Shown: positions 1 through 7,339, numbered from the stretch's first letter. The stretch: DNA of 28,365 nt from an uncultured Collinsella sp. (GCA_958405565.1 CATYEN010000030.1:1-28365), one strand, 5' to 3'. Numbers and translations are program-made. Notes: generated from the letters alone by a model not told the origin.

Positions 1-34
1 GTTTTGAGAGGTTCGCGAAGCCCACTTCTCAAAA
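1..34. repeat. Short hairpin at window edge
   Basis: GTTTTGAGA at 1-9 is complementary to TCTCAAAAC near 26-34, giving a 9-bp stem with a loop of about 16 nt. It could be the terminator of a gene lying before the window or part of a truncated intergenic repeat. The rest of the gene-free stretch to 174 shows no promoter I can defend. Confidence 0.4.
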
Positions 35-174
35 CAAAGTATGTCTCCCCGGCCCTCGCCCGTATTACCCCGCTGAGCGAGCTAAAGGCGCCACGCGCCG
101 ATACGCTAAAGCAGCGGCTTGAAATTGGTGCTATATTCGGCTTGAGTTGTTTAATGCTAGTACGGGAGGCTGAT

Positions 175-666
175 ATGGGGCTGTTCAAGAAGAAAAACCC
201 GCAGGATGCCTTTGATCCCGATGTGTTTACCATCACGGATACGATTTTGGACCCGCCGCGGTTTACGTTTTTGCCGGCTATCTACCAGGATGCCACGCGC
301 CGCAAGTGGGCTGTGCATCAGCGCGGTGCCGAGCCAAAGATCTTTGACTATGCGGATGTGCTGCAATGCGAGATCGTCGAGACCGGAAATCCCGAGGATG
401 TGCCAGAGCTCAGCAATCGTGAGCTCGCTCAGCAGATTCTGATTAATCCAGCTCAGGCTACCAAAAATAACGCCGCCAAGCGTAATATGTGCCTTGGTAT
501 GGGTGTCATCGTTGCCGTGCAAACCGGCGAGGATGAGATTTCGAAGCTTGAGATTCCGGTGACCGCGGGCGAAGTCAAGCGAGACTCCGGCCTGTATCGG
601 TCGTATCGGAACGTTGCGGAGCAGATTAAGGAAGCCTTCGACGCCATGGGGTGTTCGGAGAAATGA
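175..666 (+). CDS. Hypothetical protein, DUF4428-like core without zinc ribbon
   Basis: A 163-residue soluble protein of unknown function. I chose the ATG at 175 because GGGAGG sits just upstream (about 165-170); the open frame extends to position 4, but that part has no ribosome binding site and looks non-coding. The protein has no signal peptide or clear membrane helix. Its middle (FDYADVLQCEIVETG) resembles the core of DUF4428-type proteins, in which an 'F/YDYDDI...E' segment follows a short beta-rich stretch; the N-terminal zinc ribbon of that family is absent here. That link is from memory and by eye, so it is weak. It ends 35 bp before the first GntR regulator on the same strand and could be co-transcribed with it. 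Confidence 0.7.
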   Translation: MGLFKKKNPQDAFDPDVFTITDTILDPPRFTFLPAIYQDATRRKWAVHQRGAEPKIFDYADVLQCEIVETGNPEDVPELSNRELAQQILINPAQATKNNAAKRNMCLGMGVIVAVQTGEDEISKLEIPVTAGEVKRDSGLYRSYRNVAEQIKEAFDAMGCSEK

Positions 667-701
667 TGCCCGCATCATCAAGCGGTTGAGGAGCCTTGCC
701 C

Positions 702-1469
702 ATGTCGAGCGAACCATATGCGATTCCGCCCAAAGATCGCGCCTTTGAGGGCATTCTTTGGTATATCAAACACTATAACTTGCAAGGTGGCGATCGGCTG
801 CCCGCCGAGCGTGTGCTCTGCGAGGAACTTGGCGTTTCGCGCACGGCGCTGCGCGCTGCCATTACGCGCCTTATCTCGTGCGGAACCCTGGAAAGCCGTC
901 GTGGCTCGGGCACCTATGTGTGCCCTCCCAAGCCGCTGAACATCTTCCAGGAAACGTGGAACTATACCCAGGCTGTCGAGAGGGTCGGCTCAAAGTCGAC
1001 CGCACGTCTGGTCTGGTCCAAGGTCGTGTATGCCGATATCGATATGGCCCAAAAGGCCCAGATCGATCTGGGTTTGCCGCTCTTTTGCATGCGGCGCGTG
1101 CGCGTGGTCAATGGTTCCCCGGCGTCGATCGAGACGGCTTACGTCAACCTGTCTTTGTGCCCATCGCTTCCCGATCACGATTTTGAGCAGGAGAGCCTCT
1201 ACGACGTTTTGCTCAAAGAGGGCAACGTTCACGTAACGCATGGCAAGGAGCATATCTCCATCAGCCGCCTGAACGCCGACGAGGCCAAGCTGTTGGATGC
1301 CCAGGAGGGCACGCCGGTGTTCTACAAGGCTTCGCACGAGCGCGACGAGAACAATGGTTTTGTCGAGTACTGCAAGGCCGTGATTCTGCCTACCAAGTAT
1401 CGGTTTGCCGATAATGGTGAGGCGAACGGCGTTGCGACGAAGGTGGGTGTCGAATGGCTGAAGCAGTAG
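702..1469 (+). CDS. GntR/HutC-family transcriptional regulator (first of pair)
   Basis: A 255-residue DNA-binding regulator. Residues about 12-75 form the winged helix-turn-helix of the GntR family (LPAERVLCEELGVSRTALR, then a GSGTYV wing). Residues about 95-245 fit a UTRA effector-binding domain, which in HutC-type regulators binds a sugar phosphate or similar ligand. ATG 702 is preferred over TTG 696 because GAGGAG at 688-693 is well spaced for it. The gene overlaps the next GntR gene by 16 bp, so the two are probably co-translated. Position beside a PTS locus whose promoters share GGTATTAA sites suggests local control of that locus. Family assignment is firm; the target and ligand are inferred. 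Confidence 0.9.
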   Translation: MSSEPYAIPPKDRAFEGILWYIKHYNLQGGDRLPAERVLCEELGVSRTALRAAITRLISCGTLESRRGSGTYVCPPKPLNIFQETWNYTQAVERVGSKSTARLVWSKVVYADIDMAQKAQIDLGLPLFCMRRVRVVNGSPASIETAYVNLSLCPSLPDHDFEQESLYDVLLKEGNVHVTHGKEHISISRLNADEAKLLDAQEGTPVFYKASHERDENNGFVEYCKAVILPTKYRFADNGEANGVATKVGVEWLKQ

Positions 1470-2167
1470 AGGGCCTGCCGGTCTACAAGCAAATTCGCCG
1501 TTGTATTGCGGAGCGAATCGAACGCGGTGACTACCCGACGGGTTCGATGATTCCGTCCGAAAACGAGCTTGCCGAGGAGTTTGGCACCACGCGCCTGACG
1601 ATCCGCAGCGCTATGGACGAGCTGGTCAAGAGCGGCCAGATCCGTCGTGTGCAGGGCAAGGGCGCCTTTGTGGGGCACAAGTGGTTTGACGAACATGTTC
1701 GCAAGGGCGGCTTCCGTCAGACGGTCTTGGCTTCGGGCGCGACGCCGTCCGTGCGTATTCTGGCGCGCTCCAAGCGCTACGCCGGACCGTACTTTGCCGA
1801 CCTGTTTGGCATTGCCGAGGACGACCTGCTCTACTCGGTGCGCCGCCTTAACTGCATCGACGGCGAGCCCGTGTCGATCGAGATGACGCTGATTCCGTGC
1901 CTGCTGTTCCCGGGTATCGAGGATGTCGATATTTCGGTCTTCAGTCTGTACGAGACATACGATATGCTCGGCCGAAAGCCGGACAAGTCGATCGAGAAGC
2001 TCGATATCGAGGCGCTGGGTGCGCGCGACGCGAGCCTGCTCGATCTTGAGGCGGGCGATTTGGCACTTGTGCTGGAATGCCTGACCTACGATGCGAGCGG
2101 GCAGGTCATCGAGTGCGCCAAGTCCTTTACGCGCGGCGATGCCGGCGGTTATTCCTACAACTATTAG
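1454..2167 (+). CDS. GntR/HutC-family transcriptional regulator (second of pair)
   Basis: A 237-residue regulator with an N-terminal GntR winged helix (residues about 8-72; IPSENELAEEFGTTRLTIR followed by GKGAFVG) and a C-terminal UTRA ligand-binding domain (about 90-235). ATG 1454 lies inside the end of the preceding GntR gene, with an AAGGTGGG ribosome site within that gene, so translation is likely coupled. The two proteins are only distantly similar, so they are not a recent duplication and may sense different ligands or form a hierarchy. A strong terminator follows directly, separating the regulators from the PTS genes. Regulation of the downstream units is inferred from proximity and repeated promoter motifs. 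Confidence 0.92.
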   Translation: MAEAVEGLPVYKQIRRCIAERIERGDYPTGSMIPSENELAEEFGTTRLTIRSAMDELVKSGQIRRVQGKGAFVGHKWFDEHVRKGGFRQTVLASGATPSVRILARSKRYAGPYFADLFGIAEDDLLYSVRRLNCIDGEPVSIEMTLIPCLLFPGIEDVDISVFSLYETYDMLGRKPDKSIEKLDIEALGARDASLLDLEAGDLALVLECLTYDASGQVIECAKSFTRGDAGGYSYNY

Positions 2168-2173
2168 CGTTGA

Positions 2174-2208
2174 GAGCGTCCTCGCGCACGGCGGGGCGCT
2201 CGTTTTTT
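2174..2208 (+). terminator. Intrinsic terminator after GntR pair
   Basis: GAGCGTCC at 2174-2181 pairs with GGGGCGCTC at 2193-2201 (two G-U pairs allowed), followed by six T at 2203-2208. It ends the regulator transcript seven bases after the stop codon. Confidence 0.85.
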
Positions 2209-2282
2209 GAGGATATGTGCCGCTTGACCGATGAGCGGCCAAAACTGACCGTCTACCGAGAGAGAAGGATGAAATCGAAAAA

Positions 2283-2326
2283 TCGGTATTAAAAACGACT
2301 AACCTGTAATCGTTCACTGGTATTAA
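2283..2326 (+). promoter_or_regulatory. Promoter with tandem GGTATTAA sites, SIS-EIIA-EIIB unit
   Basis: TCGGTATTAA at 2283-2292 and CTGGTATTAA at 2317-2326 are direct repeats 34 bp apart. A possible -10 (TGTAAT, 2305-2310) lies between them, with the first site at the -35 position. The same paired motif occurs at the two other promoters of this locus. The motif resembles half-sites bound by HutC-type GntR proteins (TGGTNNANACCA class), but here it is repeated directly rather than inverted. Exact transcription start is not determinable from sequence. Confidence 0.55.
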
Positions 2327-2331
2327 GAACC

Positions 2332-2440
2332 TTTGAATTGTTGAGTTTGTGGCCAAGATGACCGCAAGGTAAAGCGGGGCGAATGGGACGGCAAGCCCGT
2401 TCGCGCCTGTGCAACAATTCAAACTGCTCGTGAAAGGAGC
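2332..2440 (+). promoter_or_regulatory. Structured 5' leader upstream of first SIS gene
   Basis: TTTGAATTGTTG (2332-2343) is perfectly complementary to CAACAATTCAAA (2412-2423), closing a domain that encloses two further helices: CCGC 2362-2365 with GCGG 2374-2377, and GCGAATGGG 2379-2387 with CCCGTTCGC 2396-2404. This would fold as a three-way junction. Just after it, GCTC 2426-2429 can pair with GAGC 2437-2440 and would hold the AGGAG ribosome site. I do not recognise it as a known riboswitch; a regulatory role is inferred from structure and position. Confidence 0.5.
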
Positions 2441-2444
2441 GGGA

Positions 2445-3506
2445 ATGAAGGAGACCGAGAAGATCGAGATCGTGCACTTCGACCAGGAGGGCTACCTCGA
2501 GGACGGCAGGAACGTCTACGAGGCCGGCAAGAGGATGACGGCGCTGGCCGACCGCGTGCACGAGGAGGGCTACGACGCCGTCTTCCTGATGGGCGTCGGC
2601 GGCACCTGGGACGAGTTCATGCAGCTCGAGTACCTCATGAACAAGTTCGGCGACCGCGACCTCGAGGTCTACCTGATCCACGCCGCCGAGTGGAACGTCA
2701 TGGGCCACAAGCGCATGACCGAGCGCTCCGTCGTGCTGACCGCCTCCGAGTCCGGCACCACCCCCGAGGTCCTCGAGGCCATCGGCAAGATGAAGGCCAT
2801 GGGCGTGCGCGTCTACGCCATGACCAACCCCGAGGGCAAGATCGGGCAGGCCGTGGGCGCCGAGAACTGCGTCATGATGGCCTCCGACCACGGCGCCGGC
2901 GGCTGCGAGAAGGGCTACTACCTCGCCGACTGCTTCGGCCTGCGCCTGCTCAACCGCCGCGGCTGCTTCCCCAAGTTCGACCTGTTCATCGAGCAGACGA
3001 GGGACGTCTGGAAGGACATGCTCGACATCCGCAAGCGCTTCGAGCCGCGCGCCGAGGAGCTCGCCCGCAAGTACGCGCTTGCCGACTACACCATGTTCAT
3101 CGGCTCGGGCGCCCTGTGGGGCGAGACCATCCTCTATTCCATGTGCCTGCTCGAGGAGATGCAGTGGAAGCGCATCCGCCACATCACCTCGCACGACTTC
3201 TTCCACGGCACGCTCGAGCTGCTCGAGCCCGGCGTCCCGGTGTTCCTGTTCATGGGCGAGGACGAGTGCCGCGCCCTGGACGAGCGCGTCCGCGCCTTCC
3301 TCACCAGGGGCGTGACCGGCGACGAGGACTACGTCGTCATCGACACCGCCGAGTACGCGATCCCGGGCCTGGACGACGACTTCCGCGTCATCGTGTCCCC
3401 CTGGATCCTGTCGGCGCTGACCACCGACCGCCTCGCGCGCAACTACGAGCTGGTCACCAAGCACAACCTCAAGTACCGCCGCTACTACCACCAGTTCGAC
3501 TACTAA
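2445..3506 (+). CDS. SIS-domain sugar-phosphate deglycase, FrlB/GfrF-like (copy 1)
   Basis: A 353-residue cytoplasmic protein with two SIS domains. The first includes LMGVGGTWDEF and the phosphosugar-binding motif ASESGTTPE near residues 103-111. The second spans roughly 200-345. The segment LLEEMQWKR...HDFFHGTLELLEPGVP aligns by eye with E. coli FrlB and Salmonella FraB, and E238 and H254 match the Glu/His pair (16 apart) known to be catalytic in FraB. The C-terminal RRYYHQFDY also resembles FrlB. Expected reaction: hydrolysis of a 6-phosphorylated Amadori compound to glucose 6-phosphate plus amine. ATG 2445 follows AAAGGAG. It leads into EIIA 21 bp downstream. The DNA is identical to 7595-8656, and 351 of 353 codons end in G or C, unlike its neighbours. 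Exact substrate is inferred. Confidence 0.88.
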   Translation: MKETEKIEIVHFDQEGYLEDGRNVYEAGKRMTALADRVHEEGYDAVFLMGVGGTWDEFMQLEYLMNKFGDRDLEVYLIHAAEWNVMGHKRMTERSVVLTASESGTTPEVLEAIGKMKAMGVRVYAMTNPEGKIGQAVGAENCVMMASDHGAGGCEKGYYLADCFGLRLLNRRGCFPKFDLFIEQTRDVWKDMLDIRKRFEPRAEELARKYALADYTMFIGSGALWGETILYSMCLLEEMQWKRIRHITSHDFFHGTLELLEPGVPVFLFMGEDECRALDERVRAFLTRGVTGDEDYVVIDTAEYAIPGLDDDFRVIVSPWILSALTTDRLARNYELVTKHNLKYRRYYHQFDY

Positions 3507-3527
3507 TTCCATTTGGGGGAAACCGCA

Positions 3528-3947
3528 ATGAGGCAATACATCTTCGCCAGCCACGCGCATTTTGCGACCGGCATCAAGGAGAGCACCGAGCTGCTCTCGG
3601 GCGCGCGCGATAACGTTCACGATCTGTCGATGTTCGTCGACGGTCGCACCGATGTCGCCGAGGAGGCCGCCAAACTTCTAGCGACCTTCGATCCTGCCGA
3701 TGACGTGATCGTGTGCACCGACCTGTTTGGCGGCAGCGTCAACAACGAGTTCACCAAGATCGTCCAGACGCGTCCCAACACCTACCTGATCGCCAACATG
3801 AACCTGCCGCTGCTGATCCAGCTGCTGTTCTCCGACCAGGAGGCTCCTGCTGACCGGGTCATCCGCGAGATCCTCGCTGCCGACGACACGCGCGTCAAGT
3901 TTGTCAACGACCTGCTGACCGATACGGATGACGAGGAAGAGTTCTAG
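3528..3947 (+). CDS. PTS mannose/sorbose-family EIIA component
   Basis: A 139-residue cytoplasmic phosphocarrier. It takes phosphate from HPr and passes it to EIIB. The N-terminal beta strand ends in SHAHFATG, which matches the SHG(x)LA(x)G signature of mannose-family EIIA; H9 is the likely phosphorylated histidine, with Ala in place of the usual Gly at residue 10. DLFGGSVNNEF is the typical 'D-x-x-GGSP-N' region. ATG 3528 is preferred over an upstream in-frame ATG at 3513 because GGGGGA at 3515-3520 is correctly spaced. It lies 21 bp after the SIS gene and 58 bp before EIIB, in the same unit. Codon use includes about one A/T-ending codon in five, in contrast to the SIS gene. Confidence 0.92.
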   Translation: MRQYIFASHAHFATGIKESTELLSGARDNVHDLSMFVDGRTDVAEEAAKLLATFDPADDVIVCTDLFGGSVNNEFTKIVQTRPNTYLIANMNLPLLIQLLFSDQEAPADRVIREILAADDTRVKFVNDLLTDTDDEEEF

Positions 3948-4005
3948 TCACCGTCTTGCTATTAACAGCGCCGGGTTTCCGGCATGAGACCTTTGGGGGT
4001 CAATC

Positions 4006-4488
4006 ATGATTCAACTGCTTCGCGTCGACCATCGTCTGCTTCATGGCCAGGTGGCCGTCTCTTGGGTTCAGGGCCTGGGCTCCGACTGCATCTTCTGCGT
4101 CGGTGATAAGGTCGCCAACGATCCCGTCTGGAAGACCACGCTCAAGATGGGCAAGCCGGCCAATGCCAAGCTCGTCATCAAGGACATGGAGCACGCCATC
4201 GAGGCCATCAACTCCGGCGTGACCGATAAGTACAAGATGATCATCTGCGTCGCCAGCATTGCCGAGGCCAAGCAGCTCGCCGACGGCTGCCCGCAGATCA
4301 CCTCCATCAACTTGGGCAACACCAAGTCCAAGGACGAGCAGCGTCCCGACGCCCGCAAGATCTCCCGTCAGATCTTTGTGACCGCCGCCGAGGAAGAGGA
4401 CATTCGCGAGCTCGCCGGCCGCGGTATCGAGGTCGAGATTCGCGCTCTGGCCGACGACCCCAAGGTCGATGCCGTAAGCGCCCTCTAA
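4006..4488 (+). CDS. PTS mannose/fructose/sorbose-family EIIB component
   Basis: A 160-residue cytoplasmic EIIB that transfers phosphate from EIIA to the incoming sugar. RVDHRLLHGQVAVSWV at residues 6-21 is the family signature, with H13 the expected phospho-histidine. The usual second Asp of 'DDRL' is His here, a variant also seen elsewhere in the family. ATG 4006 follows TTGGGGGT at about 3992-3999. It is the last gene of the first PTS unit; the membrane components are in a separate unit starting at 4783 with its own promoter. Splitting soluble and membrane PTS subunits between two promoters is less common than a single operon. Specificity cannot be read from this subunit. Confidence 0.93.
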   Translation: MIQLLRVDHRLLHGQVAVSWVQGLGSDCIFCVGDKVANDPVWKTTLKMGKPANAKLVIKDMEHAIEAINSGVTDKYKMIICVASIAEAKQLADGCPQITSINLGNTKSKDEQRPDARKISRQIFVTAAEEEDIRELAGRGIEVEIRALADDPKVDAVSAL

Positions 4489-4500
4489 ATGAGGGGCCGT

Positions 4501-4525
4501 GGGGCGGCGTGCACGGCGTCGCCCC
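4501..4525 (+). terminator. GC-rich hairpin after EIIB (weak terminator)
   Basis: GGGGCG at 4501-4506 pairs with CGCCCC at 4520-4525, 12 bases past the EIIB stop. No T-tract follows, so termination, if any, would be partial or Rho-dependent. Confidence 0.4.
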
Positions 4526-4602
4526 ATCGGTGGGCGTACCGGCTAAACGTTTTATCCGATAGCCCGCCTACCGTTCACCGGGAGTACCTGCCCGTTGAGC
4601 GA

Positions 4603-4645
4603 TTGGTATTAAATAGTTTCCGCATGACTATATAATTGGTATGAA
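4603..4645 (+). promoter_or_regulatory. Promoter with tandem TTGGTAT sites, EIIC-EIID-epimerase unit
   Basis: TTGGTATTAAA at 4603-4613 and TTGGTATGAAA at 4636-4646 are direct repeats 33 bp apart. A perfect TATAAT (4631-4636) abuts the second site, so a protein bound there would cover the -10 and start region. The -35 at 17-bp spacing (ATTAAA, 4608-4613) is poor and overlaps the first site. The arrangement is nearly identical to that at 7502-7547. Confidence 0.65.
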
Positions 4646-4650
4646 ATCAT

Positions 4651-4687
4651 TTGTACCGGTTTAGGTGTTAACAGCACACCGGTACAA
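4651..4687 (+). promoter_or_regulatory. Leader hairpin upstream of EIIC
   Basis: TTGTACCGGT (4651-4660) and ACCGGTACAA (4678-4687) form a perfect 10-bp stem with a 17-nt loop, about ten bases after the predicted transcription start. A competing short pairing exists (GGTGT 4664-4668 with ACACC 4676-4680). No T-tract follows, so it is not a plain terminator. It may be a DNA operator palindrome or an RNA element. The remaining leader to 4782 can form GATCC/GGATC (4756-4770) just before the ribosome site. Confidence 0.5.
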
Positions 4688-4782
4688 GCTGGGTCTGGGC
4701 AAGCGATTGTCGGCATGGAAAAGGGCGCGCTGACAAGTCGGTAATCGCCGCACAGATCCAAGAGGGATCAAAGGGAGGAACA

Positions 4783-5556
4783 ATGCTTGTTCAAGCGATC
4801 CTCATCGGACTTATCGCTGCCTTCGGTAAGCTCGATTATCAGCTCGGTACGCTCTATGCGTTCCGTCCGATCGTCCTGTGCCCGCTCGTGGGCATAGTGC
4901 TCGGAGACCTGCAGTCCGGCCTCGCCATCGGCGCGAGCCTCGAGCTGCTCTTCATGGGTTCTATCGCCATCGGCGCCTACGTGCCGCCCGATGAGACGAT
5001 CGGCGGCGTGCTCGCCTGCGCCTTCGCTATCCAGCTGGGCCAGAGCACCGAGGCCGCCATCGCGCTCGCGATGCCCATCGCCACCCTGTGCCTGGCCATC
5101 AAGAACGTCGTCAACGCCGGTATGCCCCTTCTGGTCGACCGCGCCGACGTCTTTGCCAGCAAGGGCAACCTCAAGGGCATCTACGCCATGCACTGGATCA
5201 TCGGCCTCGTGATCGTCGTCCTTGCCTTCTTCCTGTGCTCTGTCTCCTTCTATCTGGGTGCCGACGCCGTTCAGGGCCTGCTCGACTTCATCCCGACGTT
5301 CGTCCTCGATGGCTTTGGCGTCGCAGCCAACATCCTGCCTGCCATGGGCTTCGCAATGCTCGGCCGTCTGGTGCTTACCAAGCAGCTCGTGCCGTTCTAC
5401 TTCCTGGGCTTCCTGCTGTGCTCCTATGCCAACGTGCCCGTCCTCGGTGTCGCTCTGATCGCAATCATCATCGGCATCGACAAGTTCGACCTGCTGGGCC
5501 TCGGTGGCGCCCAGCCCCAGCTTTCTGTGGAAGGGGATGAGGACGATGACTTCTAA
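4783..5556 (+). CDS. PTS mannose/sorbose-family EIIC membrane component
   Basis: A 257-residue polytopic membrane protein, part of the sugar-translocating channel with EIID. It opens with a hydrophobic helix, then has the family-typical GxxLGDLQSGLAIGASLELLFMG region (residues about 42-64), GAYVPPDETIGG, and several more hydrophobic segments to about residue 240. It closes with an acidic tail (VEGDEDDDF). ATG 4783 follows GGGAGG at 4773-4778. The last 11 bp overlap the start of EIID, so the two partners are probably co-translated. Length is normal for the family. Substrate is not readable from the sequence alone, but the deglycase and epimerase neighbours suggest an Amadori-type compound. Confidence 0.93.
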   Translation: MLVQAILIGLIAAFGKLDYQLGTLYAFRPIVLCPLVGIVLGDLQSGLAIGASLELLFMGSIAIGAYVPPDETIGGVLACAFAIQLGQSTEAAIALAMPIATLCLAIKNVVNAGMPLLVDRADVFASKGNLKGIYAMHWIIGLVIVVLAFFLCSVSFYLGADAVQGLLDFIPTFVLDGFGVAANILPAMGFAMLGRLVLTKQLVPFYFLGFLLCSYANVPVLGVALIAIIIGIDKFDLLGLGGAQPQLSVEGDEDDDF

Positions 5557-6370
5557 TTCCGAGAACCAGATTACTCGCTCCGACCTCATTAAGAGCTCTC
5601 TGAACACCGGCGCTCTGGGCATGGAGTTCTCCTGGACCTACTACAAGCAGATGAACATCGCCTTCTGCCTGATGGTCGCCAACATGCTCAAGAAGATCTA
5701 CGCCGGCCGTCCCGACGATTACGCCGAGGCCCTGCATCGCCACAGCGCATTCTTCAACATCACCCCGCAGCTCGCTCCCTTCGTGGGCGGCATCGCGATG
5801 GCCATGGAGGAGAAGGTTGCTCGCGGTGAGGTCGAGCCCGAGAGCGTCAACGACATCAAGGCCGCCCTCATGGGCCCGCTTTCCGGTCTGGGCGACTCCT
5901 TCTTCCTGTCCACCCTGCGCGTCGTCGCCGCTGCCGTGGGCATCAGCCTGTGCCAGGCCGGCAACGCCTTTGGCCCCATCGCCTTCCTGCTCATCTACAA
6001 CATCCCGGCGTTCCTGATTCGTATCTTTGGCGCCATCAAGGGTTATGAGCTGGGTATCGGCTTCCTCGACGAGGCTCAGAAGACCGGCCTGATGCAAAAG
6101 ATCATGGCTTGCGTCGGCATCGTCGGCGTCATGGTCGTCGGTGCCATGAGCAAGGACATGTTCTGGGCCTCGATGCCCATCGCCATCGGCCAGGGCGACT
6201 CCGCCCAGACCCTCCAGGACATCCTGGATGGCATCATGCCCGGCATGCTCGGCATGGCCGCCTTCTGGCTCTACTATTGGCTGCTCTCCAAGAAGATCAA
6301 CCCGATGGTCCTGATCCTCTGCACCATGGTCGTGGGCATCATCGGCGCCTACTTTGGCGTGCTTGCCTAA
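5546..6370 (+). CDS. PTS mannose/sorbose-family EIID membrane component
   Basis: A 274-residue EIID. The N-terminal ITRSDLIKSSLNTGALGMEFSWTY (residues about 8-30) is family-typical, followed by MANMLKKIYAGRPDDYAEALHRHSAFFNITP and the PLSGLGDSFF motif found across EIID proteins. The last third has hydrophobic membrane segments. I start it at ATG 5546, overlapping the EIIC end by 11 bp, because an in-frame ATG at 5537 sits directly against the AAGGGG ribosome site and is too close. A strong terminator follows the stop codon, so the epimerase downstream is expressed by read-through or at a reduced level. Confidence 0.93.
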   Translation: MTSNSENQITRSDLIKSSLNTGALGMEFSWTYYKQMNIAFCLMVANMLKKIYAGRPDDYAEALHRHSAFFNITPQLAPFVGGIAMAMEEKVARGEVEPESVNDIKAALMGPLSGLGDSFFLSTLRVVAAAVGISLCQAGNAFGPIAFLLIYNIPAFLIRIFGAIKGYELGIGFLDEAQKTGLMQKIMACVGIVGVMVVGAMSKDMFWASMPIAIGQGDSAQTLQDILDGIMPGMLGMAAFWLYYWLLSKKINPMVLILCTMVVGIIGAYFGVLA

Positions 6371-6418
6371 TATGTTTACATCGCGCTTCCATCGCGTCTA
6401 ACGGTAGCGTCGATCTTT

Positions 6419-6455
6419 GGGGGCTTGTCGCAGGTGCGGCAGCCCCCTGTTTTTT
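6419..6455 (+). terminator. Strong intrinsic terminator between EIID and epimerase
   Basis: GGGGGCT at 6419-6425 pairs with AGCCCCC at 6441-6447, and the stem continues inward (GTCGC with GCGGC, one bulged T). A T-tract follows at 6450-6455. It lies only 27 bp before the epimerase start, with no clear promoter between, suggesting partial termination that lowers epimerase output relative to the transporter. Confidence 0.85.
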
Positions 6456-6481
6456 CCAAGTTTGTACGAAAGGGGAGGGCT

Positions 6482-7327
6482 ATGGCCGTACCCGAGCTTT
6501 CGCTCATGAACATCAATCATCGTTATTACAGCATCGAGACGTTCTTTAAGGCTGCCGGCGAGGCCGGTTATCGCAATATCGAGCTGTGGACTGGCTCGAT
6601 GCACCTGTATGTGGATTGCCATGAGCACGATTCGGTGGACAAGATTCGCGACCTGGCCGCCCAGTACGGTATTAAGATCGTGTGCGTCTGCCCCGAACAG
6701 AACAACCCCAAGCCGTGGAACGTTGCCGTGCGTGGCGAGGCCGGTCAGAAGCGCATCCTGTCCTACTTTAAGAACGTTATCGACGTTGCCGTCGAGCTGG
6801 GTGCGCCGCAGATTTTGGTGACGAGCGGCTGGGCCTATCTGGATGAGCCGGCCGAGGATGCCTGGGCCCGCAGCGTGGCCATGCTGCGCTCGGTATGCGA
6901 TTACGCCGATTCGCGCGGCATTCGCGTCGCACTCGAGGCGCTGCAGCCGTCGGAGTCCGTGCTGGTTAACACCGCACAGGACGTGGCGCACATCTTGGCC
7001 GATGTCGACCGTCCCAACCTGAAGGCCTGCATCGACTTTGGCGCCATGGAGGTTGCCGGCGATACGATCGACAGCTATTTTGAGGTTTTGGGCGACAAGA
7101 TCGTTCACACCCATTTTGTGGATGTGGGCGGCGGCACGACGCACCTTGCCTGGGGCGACGGCGAGCGCGATATGCGCGCCGACCTCGAGGCGCTCATGCG
7201 TCACGGCTATACGGGCTATGCTTCGGCCGAGACGTGCGACGGTCGCTACTATCAGGACCCGTCCAAGGCGACGACCCAGGTTATTGAGATGTATCGCCGT
7301 GTGACGGCGGAGATGGAAGCCGAATAA
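6482..7327 (+). CDS. Sugar-phosphate isomerase/epimerase, FrlC-like TIM barrel
   Basis: A 281-residue protein of the xylose-isomerase-like TIM-barrel superfamily (AP endonuclease family 2). By eye it aligns well with E. coli FrlC, the fructoselysine 3-epimerase: GYRNIELWTG near residue 26, VCPEQNNPKPWN, VALEALQPSES near residue 150, then CIDFGAM, GDKIVHTHFVDV and GYTGYASAE. The conserved Glu (E in LEALQP), Asp/His (HTHFVD) and final Glu (ASAE) are those that hold the metal in this family. ATG 6482 follows GGGGAGGG. It sits after the PTS membrane genes and before the second SIS gene. The likely role is converting a C3-epimeric Amadori compound (psicose-lysine type) into the form the deglycase uses. 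The family is firm, the substrate inferred. Confidence 0.88.
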   Translation: MAVPELSLMNINHRYYSIETFFKAAGEAGYRNIELWTGSMHLYVDCHEHDSVDKIRDLAAQYGIKIVCVCPEQNNPKPWNVAVRGEAGQKRILSYFKNVIDVAVELGAPQILVTSGWAYLDEPAEDAWARSVAMLRSVCDYADSRGIRVALEALQPSESVLVNTAQDVAHILADVDRPNLKACIDFGAMEVAGDTIDSYFEVLGDKIVHTHFVDVGGGTTHLAWGDGERDMRADLEALMRHGYTGYASAETCDGRYYQDPSKATTQVIEMYRRVTAEMEAE

Positions 7328-7339
7328 CGAGGCTGCGCG

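Noticed and set aside
4..174. N-terminal extension of the first protein
   Set aside because: No ribosome site near position 4, while ATG 175 has GGGAGG; the extension crosses a hairpin and reads as non-coding.
2289..3620. Long minus-strand open frame (443 codons) opposite the first SIS gene, and its twin opposite the second
   Set aside because: It is a by-product of the extreme third-position GC of the SIS gene; the product is a low-complexity Val/Leu/Ala/Gly/His string with no ribosome site or family match.
4603..4646. Sigma-54 promoter for the mannose-family PTS, as in LevR/ManR systems
   Set aside because: No GG-N10-GC -24/-12 pair is present; instead there is a perfect TATAAT, and no LevR-type activator is encoded here.
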